From Pseudomonadota bacterium (lineage in GTDB: Bacteria > Desulfobacterota > Desulfobacteria > Desulfobacterales > JAHIVH01): DNA of 64,000 nt. The notes under the pieces are model-generated. The model was not told the origin of the DNA. It was given only the letters and a program-made list of their open reading frames with translations, and made no database searches. Position numbers and translations under genes: made by a program. Position 1 is the first letter of the stretch. The number at the start of each line of letters is the position of its first letter. This document shows positions 36,181 to 45,354 of this stretch, piece by piece. Where the stretch lies: NCBI GenBank assembly GCA_018816735.1, contig JAHIVH010000120.1, positions 1 to 64,000 on the forward strand, in the 5' to 3' direction.

Positions 36181-38142
36181 ATGAAACCGAATCATGTAAC
36201 AATCAATCCATCAGCAACCAAGAACGAATCCCTTGAGATTAATGACGAACTCGTTAACGCCTATTCATTGGAAAAGTGGGCTCGCGATTTTAATCTGATG
36301 ACCGCAGGTTATCGGGACCAACTGGATCCGGATGATATTCTAAATCCAGAGGTGCCAGTCAATTTGGTCACCATGGTTATTTTAGGGGAAGCCAAGGCCC
36401 GTGTTTTTAAGAGAAAAACAAAAGATCCGGGTGCATTGCATGTTCATATCGGCGGGGAAACCCGTCCCCATACCCAGGATTTTATCAAGCTATTGTCCCG
36501 CGTGTATGCGGCGAACGGTTTCTATGTGCACTTGCGGTCCATGATTTTAACGACGCCGATCTGGTATTCCTCTTTCGGGGTTTTTTATGAAGACTTCCAA
36601 AGTGGCGATAATCTGACGGCCAGTCATTCCCAGTATTTTAAAGGGGGATGGAAGCCATTAGATTCATTTGGGAAGCAACTTGTTGAAGAAGAATCGGACA
36701 TTATAAAAGAGGTGAACCATATTGTTGAATCCAGGGCGACTATCCAGCTTGCCCCTATGTCGGATGCAAAGATATTGCATGATTTTGATGTGGACGATGC
36801 CTATATCCGGTATCAAAAAACAGTTGTTGATGAACAATCGATCAATGAGATAAAAAAGGCCAGCAAGCAGGGATTCCGATGCTCAATCTGTACGGTTGGG
36901 GGATCGATGAAAAAAACATCGGAAAAACTGTTCCAGGGGTTTGGTATATCTACAGGCCCGGATGGCATCATTCAATACTTTCTTGACGATGAAGATTCCC
37001 AATATCACGGTATCGGCCAGATCAATGGCGAGAACTATGGTGTGGACCCGACCAAAAAGGAAATCTACCGCAATATCGGCGCCCAGGAAAAATTAATTAA
37101 AGGTGAGGCAGCGGTCATTTTTATATGGGATCCGGATGGCGATCGCTTTAATATGGTGACCACCGCATCAAAACGGAATATCGACAGATTTAAAAGCCTG
37201 GGTTTGGAAGTTGAACAGCAGGACAAAACAGATAAATGCATTGTTTATTTCACACCGAATCAAATTTTTTTTATGTTGGTTGCCTACCGGATGAGTGCGT
37301 TAAAACGGGATGGCAGTATAGGGGCTTACGATTGGTTTATCGCCTCTTCGGTAACGACTTCCAGAGCATTGGATGAACTGGCCGAAAAGGAAAATTTCCC
37401 CATTGTGCACGTGCGTGTCGGTTTCAAACACTGGGGAACCTTTGCCCATTGGCTTGAAAGCAGGAAGGATGCGGATGAACCCTATATAACGGCCTTGGGA
37501 GATCGCGTGGCAATCGGGAAAAAACCCCGGTTAATTCTAATGTGCGAGGAGTCCGGTGGCGCTATTTTCGGTGGTAATGAATTCCTGATGAATAAGTTGT
37601 CTTCAAATGCAATTATTGCAATGAGGGAGAAAGACGCATTCCAATTCGGGTTGTTATCCCTATCTCTGGGTGCCTTTCTATATAACTCGAGCCAGTCGTT
37701 TGCTGATTATTATTGTGACCTGATAGAAAAGTATAATATTCGAAATCGTTTTTTCAAACGATATGATAAGCGTCTTTATGATGAAAGTTTGTCAGGTGCG
37801 GTTCGGGAGAACGCCAAAAAAATTGGAGAAGCAAAGCGGGACCGGATTATGAAATATTTTCATGATTTGGCTGTAAACTATTCTTCACACATGGATTTGG
37901 ATGAAGCTCGAAAAGAAATTCACGCCAAATGCCCCCCAAATAGTCGAAATCTCCCTTCTATCAAAAAAATTAGTCTTATTGGAAAGGGTGGCTTACTTGA
38001 AGGGACGTTTATTCAATTTGACACGTTCTGGCTGGTTATCCGGTCCTCCGGGACAGACGCAGTGTTAAGATATTATATGAACGGCGAAAATAAGGAAGAA
38101 ATGGATTCTGTTCAAAACACGATAATGAATCTGGATATTTAA
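36181..38142 (+). CDS. alpha-D-phosphohexomutase superfamily protein, atypical
   Basis: The 653-residue protein keeps the four superfamily motifs in order: the phospho-Ser loop NLTASHS (residue about 148; usual TASHNP), the metal loop DPDGDRF (about 317), the sugar loop MCEESGGAIFGG (about 465) and the phosphate loop RSSGTDAVLRYY (near 625). It is about 150-200 residues longer than ManB/GlmM, with an N-terminal extension of 60 residues and a helical insert. AGAGGAA precedes ATG. It may be an isomerase for glucose or mannose phosphates working beside the PMM2-like protein; which hexose is not determinable. Confidence 0.82.
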   Translation: MKPNHVTINPSATKNESLEINDELVNAYSLEKWARDFNLMTAGYRDQLDPDDILNPEVPVNLVTMVILGEAKARVFKRKTKDPGALHVHIGGETRPHTQDFIKLLSRVYAANGFYVHLRSMILTTPIWYSSFGVFYEDFQSGDNLTASHSQYFKGGWKPLDSFGKQLVEEESDIIKEVNHIVESRATIQLAPMSDAKILHDFDVDDAYIRYQKTVVDEQSINEIKKASKQGFRCSICTVGGSMKKTSEKLFQGFGISTGPDGIIQYFLDDEDSQYHGIGQINGENYGVDPTKKEIYRNIGAQEKLIKGEAAVIFIWDPDGDRFNMVTTASKRNIDRFKSLGLEVEQQDKTDKCIVYFTPNQIFFMLVAYRMSALKRDGSIGAYDWFIASSVTTSRALDELAEKENFPIVHVRVGFKHWGTFAHWLESRKDADEPYITALGDRVAIGKKPRLILMCEESGGAIFGGNEFLMNKLSSNAIIAMREKDAFQFGLLSLSLGAFLYNSSQSFADYYCDLIEKYNIRNRFFKRYDKRLYDESLSGAVRENAKKIGEAKRDRIMKYFHDLAVNYSSHMDLDEARKEIHAKCPPNSRNLPSIKKISLIGKGGLLEGTFIQFDTFWLVIRSSGTDAVLRYYMNGENKEEMDSVQNTIMNLDI

Positions 38143-38170
38143 TATTGACCAATTTTAATAGGACTTCATT

Positions 38171-38974
38171 TTGCCCAAAACACTTATCATTACGCATCCG
38201 GGGTCTGCCCATTTTGATGAATTCTTTGCGATTTCGCTTATTATTGCCATTAATGACGATGTTGAATTTCATATCGACAGAAGAGATCCTGCGCCGGATG
38301 AACTGAAGAATCCAACGGTATGGGTAGTGGATATCGGGGGCGAATATAATCCTCACCTGAAGAATTTTGATCACCATCAGAACCTGGAAATCCCGGCAAG
38401 TTTCATGATTGTCGCAGACTTTCTTGGTGTCTCGTCAAAATTAAGCGTGCTTCCCTGGTGGGCGTATAAGGACAGAATTGACCGGTTCGGGCCTATCCGC
38501 GTCGGCGAAGACATGGGGACGGGTAATCTGGTGGCTACATACAGTCCTTTTGAAGAATGGTATCTGGAATATTTTTCCAAACAACCGGACGCATGCAGGG
38601 ACGTCATGAAGGCATTTGGGAAATGTATACTGGAAAAGGCAGATGAGCTTTCTTCCGGAATTAATTACTGGAAAAACGCAAAAAGGATACAGGTGAAACA
38701 AAAGACATGCCTTCTGGGTGAGACCAATGATCTGACAGGCGCTGAGGAGTATTTGACACGTGTGGGCATTCCTTTTTCAATAACCGTTTCCCACGATAAA
38801 CGGGGCGAGGGATGGACATTGAAACGATATCATGATGACCCGGAGGTCGATTTTTCAAAGGTTTCTGATCACAAAGATATCAAGTTCGCCCATAAGGGCG
38901 GATTCATTGCCAAAACCCGGACACGACTGGCGCTTGACAAAGTGATTGAAATTGTTGACCTGGCCGTCAGTTAA
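38171..38974 (+). CDS. MYG1-like (UPF0160) DHH-type nuclease family protein
   Basis: The 267-residue protein starts with TTG (AGGA six bases upstream). The N-terminal HPGSAHFDEFFA and following WVVDIGGEYNPHLKNFDHHQ match the MYG1 family (HNGxFHxDE, VDVGGxY, DHHQ), which carries a DHH-like metal-binding nuclease core. Eukaryotic MYG1 is a 3'-5' exonuclease of nucleus and mitochondria; bacterial members are poorly known. The C-terminal GGFIAKTRTRLALDKV corresponds to the family's last motif. Twenty-eight bases separate it from the mutase gene. Confidence 0.75.
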   Translation: MPKTLIITHPGSAHFDEFFAISLIIAINDDVEFHIDRRDPAPDELKNPTVWVVDIGGEYNPHLKNFDHHQNLEIPASFMIVADFLGVSSKLSVLPWWAYKDRIDRFGPIRVGEDMGTGNLVATYSPFEEWYLEYFSKQPDACRDVMKAFGKCILEKADELSSGINYWKNAKRIQVKQKTCLLGETNDLTGAEEYLTRVGIPFSITVSHDKRGEGWTLKRYHDDPEVDFSKVSDHKDIKFAHKGGFIAKTRTRLALDKVIEIVDLAVS

Positions 38975-39140
38975 TCGCGTATTTTCGCCTTGAAGTTGTG
39001 CCAAAATAGTGTTTGACTCTGATTTCTCAATGAACATATAATTACAATAATTTTAGAGTTGAATGAAGAAGAAAGACACATCTGAAACAACCAATTAGAC
39101 CATTTAAAACCATTTCATATTGCCGTCAGGAGACATGATT

Positions 39141-39707
39141 ATGCCAAAGGAATTGCAGAGAAAAATAAATCTTGAGCAATTTAAGCTTATCAGCTATGCA
39201 ATTTCAACCTATGAAGATCTGAATGTGTTAAATGCTCATATTGTTGAAAGCATATGCCGGTCCTTCAATGTCAAGGGATGCAGTATCTTTTTGTTTGATG
39301 AACACGAAAAACAACTGTTTCGCGTCAGTTCATATGGCATCAGTGAAGACTATCTGCAGAAAGGCCCGATCTATGCGGCTGATGCTCTGGAGGAATTTAA
39401 AACTGGTCAGCCGGTTCTTTTTACCGACTTTCAACATGACCCAAGGGTTCAGTACCCGGAAGCAGCAGCAAAGGAGGGAATCGTGGCCATGCTGTCGGTC
39501 CCCATCCGATGCAAATCCCACGTTCTGGGCTTGCTGAAAATATATCATTCGGAAAAATGGATTCTACATAGTGAAGATCTGGAGTCTATTCGAATTCTCG
39601 CCGATCATCTGGGTCTCGTGATCGAAAATAACGGACTTAGAAATTTTCTTGAAGAAGTAAAAATGGCCATGAGAAGCCTTCCCAAGCGTCTTTCCCAAGG
39701 GCTTTAG
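39141..39707 (+). CDS. GAF-domain protein
   Basis: The start at 39141 has AGGAG eight bases upstream and gives 188 residues. Residues about 25-165 form a GAF sensor domain (SICRSFNVKGCSIFLFD, LFRVSSYGIS, MLSVPIRCKSHVLGLLKIYH). There is no output domain. Its stop is three bases before the start of a kinase-like gene, so the two are probably co-translated and may form a sensor-kinase pair. A 100-base tail (KVHSEDLESIRILADHLGLVIENN) is the typical GAF C-terminal helix. Confidence 0.8.
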   Translation: MPKELQRKINLEQFKLISYAISTYEDLNVLNAHIVESICRSFNVKGCSIFLFDEHEKQLFRVSSYGISEDYLQKGPIYAADALEEFKTGQPVLFTDFQHDPRVQYPEAAAKEGIVAMLSVPIRCKSHVLGLLKIYHSEKWILHSEDLESIRILADHLGLVIENNGLRNFLEEVKMAMRSLPKRLSQGL

Positions 39708-39710
39708 TTT

Positions 39711-40625
39711 ATGCCAGGAAGAGTCGTTACAGATACATCTGATTTTTTTTCTATTGATTATGGTGATGAGCTTAAGATCGGCAAAAAACGGTTCAGAATT
39801 ATCGGGCATGCCAAGGAAAAACGATTTGGGGTGGAAGACCCTAAATTTTGGGTAAAAAGAGTGATTGATCTCGATACCAATCAAAGCAAGATCGTCAAGC
39901 TGGTTTTTTATGAAAAATTTGTAACCAACCTGGGCGGTGTAAAGATAAACTGTTTCAGGAATCCTGATAAAGAAGGGAAAATTATCAAACTGGTAAAAAA
40001 TCATCCCTATTTTATGCAGGGTGAGGAATACAGGGATGAAAAGTTAAATAATATCAGAGTGCTGGATGTTGTGAGAGGTCATGATTTTTATGAGTACCTG
40101 GAAGGCCTTGAGATGGATTATCAGACATATTATCATACGAAGCTTTCCAATATTCTGAAACATTTGGTGAAAGCATTTGAGGCCATCCGGTTTCTGCATA
40201 TTCATGGTTTCAGACATGGGGATATCAGGAATGATCACCTGATCATTCAAAATGAAACCGGAAATTATGTGTGGATCGATTTTGATTATGATTACGAAGC
40301 ACCGGAAAATCCCTTTGGGCTCGATCTTTTTGGCATGGGGAATATCTTGCTTTATTCAATTGGTAAAGGCTTCCATGTGATTTACGATATTGAAAGAAAC
40401 CCGGACGTTTATGGTGATCTCGTCACAAGGCTGAAGCAGAGTGACATGTCGATTCTGGATAAAAGCAGGGTCATGAATCTTAGAAAAGTGTATCCATCCA
40501 TTCCCAAAAAACTGAATGATATTCTGATGCATTTTTCGCGGGCAACCGATATTTATTATGAAAGTGCAGAGGAAATCATAGAAGATATCAACAGGTGCCT
40601 GTATTTGTGTTTCGACGAATTTTAA
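39711..40625 (+). CDS. stand-alone protein-kinase-like protein
   Basis: The 304-residue protein has the kinase catalytic loop GFRHGDIRNDHLII (Asp in HGD, Asn-Asp after) and a metal loop WIDFDYDY in the place of DFG, followed by a helical C-lobe (LDLFGMGNILLYSIGKG). The N-lobe has a Lys in SKIVKLVFYEK but no clear glycine loop. The HGD form resembles small-molecule and lipopolysaccharide kinases as well as eukaryote-like protein kinases. Its tight coupling to a GAF gene suggests a signalling role. Confidence 0.7.
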   Translation: MPGRVVTDTSDFFSIDYGDELKIGKKRFRIIGHAKEKRFGVEDPKFWVKRVIDLDTNQSKIVKLVFYEKFVTNLGGVKINCFRNPDKEGKIIKLVKNHPYFMQGEEYRDEKLNNIRVLDVVRGHDFYEYLEGLEMDYQTYYHTKLSNILKHLVKAFEAIRFLHIHGFRHGDIRNDHLIIQNETGNYVWIDFDYDYEAPENPFGLDLFGMGNILLYSIGKGFHVIYDIERNPDVYGDLVTRLKQSDMSILDKSRVMNLRKVYPSIPKKLNDILMHFSRATDIYYESAEEIIEDINRCLYLCFDEF

Positions 40626-40713
40626 ATGGAAGTGGTTTTAATTTTAATTGTTTTTTCTTCAGGCTTTTTAGCATGTCCTATAAGAGAAAGAATACGCCTG
40701 GGAGGTATTTATT

Positions 40714-41160
40714 TTGAAGAATTCAATTATGATTGCGCTGAATGACTCATTAAGCTCAAGGGCTGTGATCGACTATATCTGCAATTTATCCCTGCGGCCG
40801 GAGGATGTCAGATTTACGCTTTTGCATATTTACCGGGAACCTTCTTCAGGTGAAGAACTGATGGGCCAAAAATATATGCGGAAGTTGCCTCTGAAATATC
40901 TGTCGATGCTTTCAAGTGTCAAGGAAAAGCTGGTTCAGGCAGGCTTTTTAAAGGACAATATTGAAGTGGCTTTAATTACAGATCCGTATGCCACCGTTGC
41001 AGACGGCATCATCGATCAGTTTAAGAAAAAGGATTACAGCATGGTGGTCGTGGGACGGAAAAGGATGTCAAAAGCCGAGGAATTCGTCATGGGGGATGCG
41101 AGCATCAAGCTTGTAAGGGCGCTTGAAAGAACGGCCGTTATGGTGGTAAAGTTGAAATAA
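40714..41160 (+). CDS. universal stress protein, UspA family
   Basis: The 148-residue protein starts with TTG (GGGAGG nine bases upstream). The Usp fold is visible: IMIALNDSLSSRAVIDYIC at the N-terminus, a middle beta-alpha unit, and the ATP-binding end MVVVGRKRMSKAEEFVMGDASIKLV, which fits the G-x2-G-x9-G(S/T) nucleotide motif loosely. It follows the GAF and kinase genes by 88 bases and may share a stress function with them. Confidence 0.88.
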   Translation: MKNSIMIALNDSLSSRAVIDYICNLSLRPEDVRFTLLHIYREPSSGEELMGQKYMRKLPLKYLSMLSSVKEKLVQAGFLKDNIEVALITDPYATVADGIIDQFKKKDYSMVVVGRKRMSKAEEFVMGDASIKLVRALERTAVMVVKLK

Positions 41161-41336
41161 AAATAAAACATGGCATGGGAAAGAAACATTGCTTTTTACC
41201 AAACCGGTATTAGAATAAGCCGTTTGAATCCTGTATCACTTGTGGTTATTTTTTTATTTTGTACATGCAATTTATTTATTTTATAAGTAAATATACTTAA
41301 TACACTTTTTAAGGCTAACATGCGGGGGGAGGCAAG

Positions 41337-41675
41337 ATGAAAAAACTTGAAGTGGTAATAAAGCCTTTTAAGTTAGATGATGTCAAAGAGGCCCTGAATG
41401 AAAAGGGAATTGTCGGTATGACCGTAACCGAAGTAAAAGGTTATGGCCGTCAGAAAGGGCATAAGGAAATTTACCGTGGCGCCGAGTATGTTGTGGATTT
41501 CATGCCAAAACTGAAAATTGAAATCGTTGCGGCCGATGACCGGGTTGATGAAATCATCGAAACCATCTGTAAAGCAGCCAATACAGGAAAAATTGGCGAT
41601 GGCAAGATATTTGTTTTACCTGTGGATGATGTTATCCGGATCAGAACCGGTGAAAGAGGGTCGGAAGCGATATAA
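41337..41675 (+). CDS. glnB: nitrogen regulatory protein PII (GlnB/GlnK)
   Basis: The 112-residue protein is a canonical PII: MKKLEVVIKPFKLDDVKEAL start, T-loop YRGAEYVVDFMPK with Tyr51 available for uridylylation, and the nucleotide-binding C-terminus (KIGDGKIFVLPVDDVIRIRTGE). It senses 2-oxoglutarate and ATP/ADP and controls ammonium uptake and glutamine synthetase. GGGGGAGG precedes the ATG. No amtB or glnA is adjacent; the next gene is a glycosyltransferase. Confidence 0.96.
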   Translation: MKKLEVVIKPFKLDDVKEALNEKGIVGMTVTEVKGYGRQKGHKEIYRGAEYVVDFMPKLKIEIVAADDRVDEIIETICKAANTGKIGDGKIFVLPVDDVIRIRTGERGSEAI

Positions 41676-41711
41676 ACAGCGCGTATTTTTACTTCATCCA
41701 GGGTTTTTAAT

Positions 41712-42578
41712 TTGAGGCACGAGAACAATCCATTTGTCAGTGTGATTATCCCCACATACAATCGGGGATGGATTCTTAAAGACGCAGTTGATTCGGTTCT
41801 TTCACAGGATTATCCTCATTTTGAACTGATCGTTGTGGATGATGGGTCAACTGATGATACAAAAGACATTCTAAACACATATGGTGCTGACATTCAGGTC
41901 CTCCGGCAATCAAACACCGGCGTCAGTGCTGCACGAAACAGAGGCATCCGGCATGCTTCAGGCGAGCTTGTCGCCTTTCTCGATTCTGATGACTCCTGGT
42001 TCAAGCGGAAATTATCGGATCAGGTTTCTTTTTTTAATCAAAATCCGGAAGCCCTTATCTGCCAGACAGAAGAGATCTGGATCAGAAACGGCAAACGGGT
42101 GAATCCCCGAAAAATTCATAAAAAATTATCCGGCATAATATTTGAGCCTTCGCTTCATCTTTGCCTGGTCAGCCCATCTGCCGTGATGATGCGGCGCGAG
42201 TTTTTCGATAGAATCGGTTATTTTGATGAAACGCTTCCTGCCTGTGAGGACTATGATTTATGGTTACGTGCGAGTGCCTCATACCCTGTCTATCTGATTG
42301 ATGAGCCGTTGATTTCAAAACGGGGCGGGCATCCGGATCAGTTGTCAAAAGGTTGGGGGCTTGATAAATACCGGATACTGTCCTTGAAAAAAATTATTGA
42401 AAGCGGTCTGCTTTCAGACGACCAGAAGAAAGCTGCTTTGCGAGTAATGAAAGAGAAAATTACGATTTACGCCCAGGGGTGTCTCAAGCGGGGGAAGGCA
42501 GAGGAGGCTTCCGAGTACATGAAACTATATTCTGACAAAATCGAAACATGTATCATTGCCTATAGAGAGGTGACATGA
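41712..42578 (+). CDS. family 2 glycosyltransferase
   Basis: The 288-residue GT-A enzyme starts with TTG and has VSVIIPTYNRGWILKDAVDS, the nucleotide motif VVDDGSTDDT and the metal motif FLDSDDSW (residues near 90). It transfers a sugar from a nucleotide donor; donor and acceptor are unknown. No membrane segment. Its last codons overlap the next start in an ATGA, so it is translationally coupled to the dehydrogenase gene. Confidence 0.88.
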   Translation: MRHENNPFVSVIIPTYNRGWILKDAVDSVLSQDYPHFELIVVDDGSTDDTKDILNTYGADIQVLRQSNTGVSAARNRGIRHASGELVAFLDSDDSWFKRKLSDQVSFFNQNPEALICQTEEIWIRNGKRVNPRKIHKKLSGIIFEPSLHLCLVSPSAVMMRREFFDRIGYFDETLPACEDYDLWLRASASYPVYLIDEPLISKRGGHPDQLSKGWGLDKYRILSLKKIIESGLLSDDQKKAALRVMKEKITIYAQGCLKRGKAEEASEYMKLYSDKIETCIIAYREVT

Positions 42579-43396
42579 AAGAATTGAAAGGAAAAGTTGC
42601 AGCCGTAACAGGGGCGGGATCGGGAATCGGAAGAGCGCTTGCGGAAAATCTGGCAGGAGAAGGGTGCCATTTGGCGTTGTCGGATATAGACGAAAAGGGC
42701 CTTATAGAAACCGTGGGTATGCTTGAGAAATATCATGTGAAAGTGACCCGTCATATTGTGGATGTATCTGACAGGGAAAAAATGGATAGATATGCAGCAG
42801 ACGCCGCATCTGCTCATGGCCAGGTCGATATGATCATCAATAATGCCGGCGTTACAATTGTGACATCTGTTCCCGGGGTTTCCTACGACGATTTTGAATG
42901 GCTTATGAATATCAATTTCTGGGGAGTCGTCTATGGTACCAAAGCATTTCTGCCTTACCTTCAGAAACAGCCTGAAGGCCATGTCGTCAATATTTCCAGT
43001 ATCAATGGCATACTCACCTGGCCAAATCACAGCCCATACTGTTCGGCCAAATTCGCCGTCAAAGGCTTTACAGAAGTCCTGCTTCAGGAAATGGACGGCA
43101 CGTCTGTTCGTGTTTCATGCGTTCATCCTGGCGGTATAAAAACCAATATTGCCAGGAATTCACGTTTCTATGAAAGTGCCAATAAAGAACTGGATAAGGA
43201 TGGTACGGTTAAACTTTTTGATAAACTGGCCATGACAACGGCTGACAAGGCTGCCCAAATTATCATTCAGGGGATCAAGAAAAACAAACGCCGCATTATG
43301 GTCGGCATGGACGCCAAAATCATGGACTGGCTGACACGGCTTTTCCCTCTTGCCACTGTAAAACTCATGGGGATTGTCACTAAAAAAGCGAAGTAG
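42575..43396 (+). CDS. short-chain dehydrogenase/reductase
   Basis: The 273-residue classical SDR has TGAGSGIG cofactor motif (residues 11-18), NNAG (about 89), the catalytic Ser in VVNISSINGIL and the YCSAK active site (about 157). Substrate unknown; the C-terminal region (VRVSCVHPGGIKTNI) is standard. It overlaps the glycosyltransferase gene by four bases, so glycan or lipid modification is a reasonable guess, no more. Confidence 0.9.
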   Translation: MKELKGKVAAVTGAGSGIGRALAENLAGEGCHLALSDIDEKGLIETVGMLEKYHVKVTRHIVDVSDREKMDRYAADAASAHGQVDMIINNAGVTIVTSVPGVSYDDFEWLMNINFWGVVYGTKAFLPYLQKQPEGHVVNISSINGILTWPNHSPYCSAKFAVKGFTEVLLQEMDGTSVRVSCVHPGGIKTNIARNSRFYESANKELDKDGTVKLFDKLAMTTADKAAQIIIQGIKKNKRRIMVGMDAKIMDWLTRLFPLATVKLMGIVTKKAK

Positions 43397-43439
43397 AGTG
43401 AATTCTAAACAAATGTAAAATTCTGTAAGGATAAGAATA

Positions 43440-44426
43440 ATGAAGACATCAATTCTGACATTATGCTGCTTTCTGTTTCCTGTTATCGGATCTTCCATTC
43501 ATGCAGAACCACTGCCAGGGATTTCCATTCGTGCGTATTCTCCATTGAACGGGGCGATAGTATTCGAAGCTCAGAAAAATGGCATACAGCAGGCTGACGT
43601 GGATATTTTTGTAGATGAATCGTTTGTCGGAAAGACAGATGGGACAGGCCAGTTAAGATCCGAGTGGCTTGCAGCAGGAGACCATGCATGGCAGGCGAGC
43701 CATGAAGGCAACAAAGCAGCAGAAGGTCAGTTTACGGTCAAAGAAACGGTGGATATCGTATTTGAAGATAGAGGCGCTATAATGAATGGTGAAATGAATC
43801 GAAACAATCTTCAGGTACGCCCCCTTATAGAAACGTGGACGGGATTTTTTTCCGTCAGAAACACCGGTACAACCGCCATAGATCATTTTTCCGTGAGTTT
43901 TATATGTCCCATGAGAAACGAAAAATCGATGACCGTAAAACTGGTGTCTCCCCCCATTCCATCATGGTTATGGAAGCCGTTTATGGGAAGTATGCTGGAT
44001 GCCTGCAAACGTCGCATGGTTGTCAATGTTCAAGATAAGAAAGTGACCATGAAAGACGCCTTTTCCGATATACCTATCACCGTAATAGATATAAATAGCA
44101 CAAAGCCATTGGGAGAAAATGGACTATTGCCCGGAGCTGTAATAACAGTCCAGTATACAGAACCCTATCAAAATTGCATTGACGGGTTTGTGAGAAGTAT
44201 CGGAAAGGAATTGAACATTGAGATAGACCGGGAAGTCGTAGACCCTGAAAACAATATCATGCAAATCATTATGCGGGAGTATAAATTCGGGCCGATGGTC
44301 TTTAAAAAAATCAAGGCCAATGCGATTTTCAAGGGATTTGGAAAAGAAGGTACCTGTACGTTAGGCCTTTCTATCGATGATACGGTATACGACCAGGTAC
44401 CTTGGGTTGCTTTTGAATGGCTGTAA
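43440..44426 (+). CDS. exported protein of unknown function
   Basis: The 328-residue protein has a signal peptide (MKTSILTLCCFLFPVIGSSI, cleavage near SIHAEP) and then beta-rich sequence without a family that I recognise. A stretch near residues 35-100 (VDIFVDESFVGKTDGTGQLR) resembles an immunoglobulin-like or PEGA-type surface domain. The middle contains pairs of aromatic residues (PSWLWKPFMGS) and a DACKRRM segment. The gene stands alone, 43 bases after the dehydrogenase gene. Confidence 0.55.
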   Translation: MKTSILTLCCFLFPVIGSSIHAEPLPGISIRAYSPLNGAIVFEAQKNGIQQADVDIFVDESFVGKTDGTGQLRSEWLAAGDHAWQASHEGNKAAEGQFTVKETVDIVFEDRGAIMNGEMNRNNLQVRPLIETWTGFFSVRNTGTTAIDHFSVSFICPMRNEKSMTVKLVSPPIPSWLWKPFMGSMLDACKRRMVVNVQDKKVTMKDAFSDIPITVIDINSTKPLGENGLLPGAVITVQYTEPYQNCIDGFVRSIGKELNIEIDREVVDPENNIMQIIMREYKFGPMVFKKIKANAIFKGFGKEGTCTLGLSIDDTVYDQVPWVAFEWL

Positions 44427-44475
44427 AATGGTTCTTGGGTTTAATGTTTTGTTGAATATTGATCAAGGGTCGATT

Positions 44476-45273
44476 TTAATTTCCTTTAAATTCCGGTTTC
44501 CGTTTCTGGAAAAAGGCGCCGATACCTTCCATAAAATCCTGGGTACCAACTGACAGCATGAATTGATCCGCATCCATATGCATCACAGCCTGATCGGTCA
44601 AAGAGGCAATGGCATTGACACTTTTCTTCACCATCTGGGCGGCAATGGGGGGTTTTTCCGCATAGGCCTTCGCCATTTCTTTTGCTTTTGCGATTAACTC
44701 TTCTTTGAGGGCAACTTCATCCAGAAATCCCCAGGAAAGAAGGGTTTCCGCGTTTTCTTTCTGAGCCAGAATAATCATACGTTTTGCCCGGGCAGCTCCT
44801 ATCAGGTTCACGCACATGGGCAGGGCTCTCCAGCTCAGATTCATTCCCAGCCCCACTTCCGGATAGCCTATCCGGCAATCGTCCGCCCCAATCCGGAAAT
44901 CGCAGGCTGCGGCGATGCAGGCCCCGCCACCCAAAGCAAACCCATTGACGGCAGCGATGGTAATCTGGCTCATTTCGTAGATTTCCCGAATCATTTTAGG
45001 CCCGAGATCAAGTTGCCGCAATTTTTTTAACATGGAGGCGCCCATCATGCTGCTGCTCTGGTTGGAATCGGCCAAATCAACCCCGCAACTGAAATTTTTC
45101 CCTTTGCCTGTAAAAATAACGACCCGCGATACCTCATCCTCCTGAAATTCTCTAACCGCCTGGATGATTTCCTTCATTAAATCGATGCTTAGCGTATTCA
45201 GTTTTTCCGGTCGATTCAGGGAAACGGTTGCTACATGTTCATCACGTTCTACGGTCAAATAGGTATAGCGCAT
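44476..45273 (-). CDS. enoyl-CoA hydratase/isomerase family protein
   Basis: The 265-residue crotonase-fold enzyme has the oxyanion-hole segments FSCGVDLAD (near residue 62) and GFALGGGACIAAACDFRI (near 112) and a Glu in YPEVGLGMN at the place of the second hydratase Glu. It probably hydrates or isomerises an enoyl-CoA of fatty-acid or aromatic-acid degradation. AAGGAGA precedes the ATG. It is monocistronic, far from the acyl-CoA ligase at 2.8 kb. Confidence 0.9.
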   Translation of the reverse strand: MRYTYLTVERDEHVATVSLNRPEKLNTLSIDLMKEIIQAVREFQEDEVSRVVIFTGKGKNFSCGVDLADSNQSSSMMGASMLKKLRQLDLGPKMIREIYEMSQITIAAVNGFALGGGACIAAACDFRIGADDCRIGYPEVGLGMNLSWRALPMCVNLIGAARAKRMIILAQKENAETLLSWGFLDEVALKEELIAKAKEMAKAYAEKPPIAAQMVKKSVNAIASLTDQAVMHMDADQFMLSVGTQDFMEGIGAFFQKRKPEFKGN

Positions 45274-45354
45274 GTGTCTCTCCTTGTAAAATGAATGAAT
45301 TTGATCAATAACAATTACACTGTATCGTACCTGTTTCCAAGGCCTTCATGTCTT

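Noticed and set aside
41161..41336. Possible sigma-54 promoter upstream of glnB
   Set aside because: TGG and TTGC occur but with the wrong spacing (14 bases instead of 12) for RpoN.
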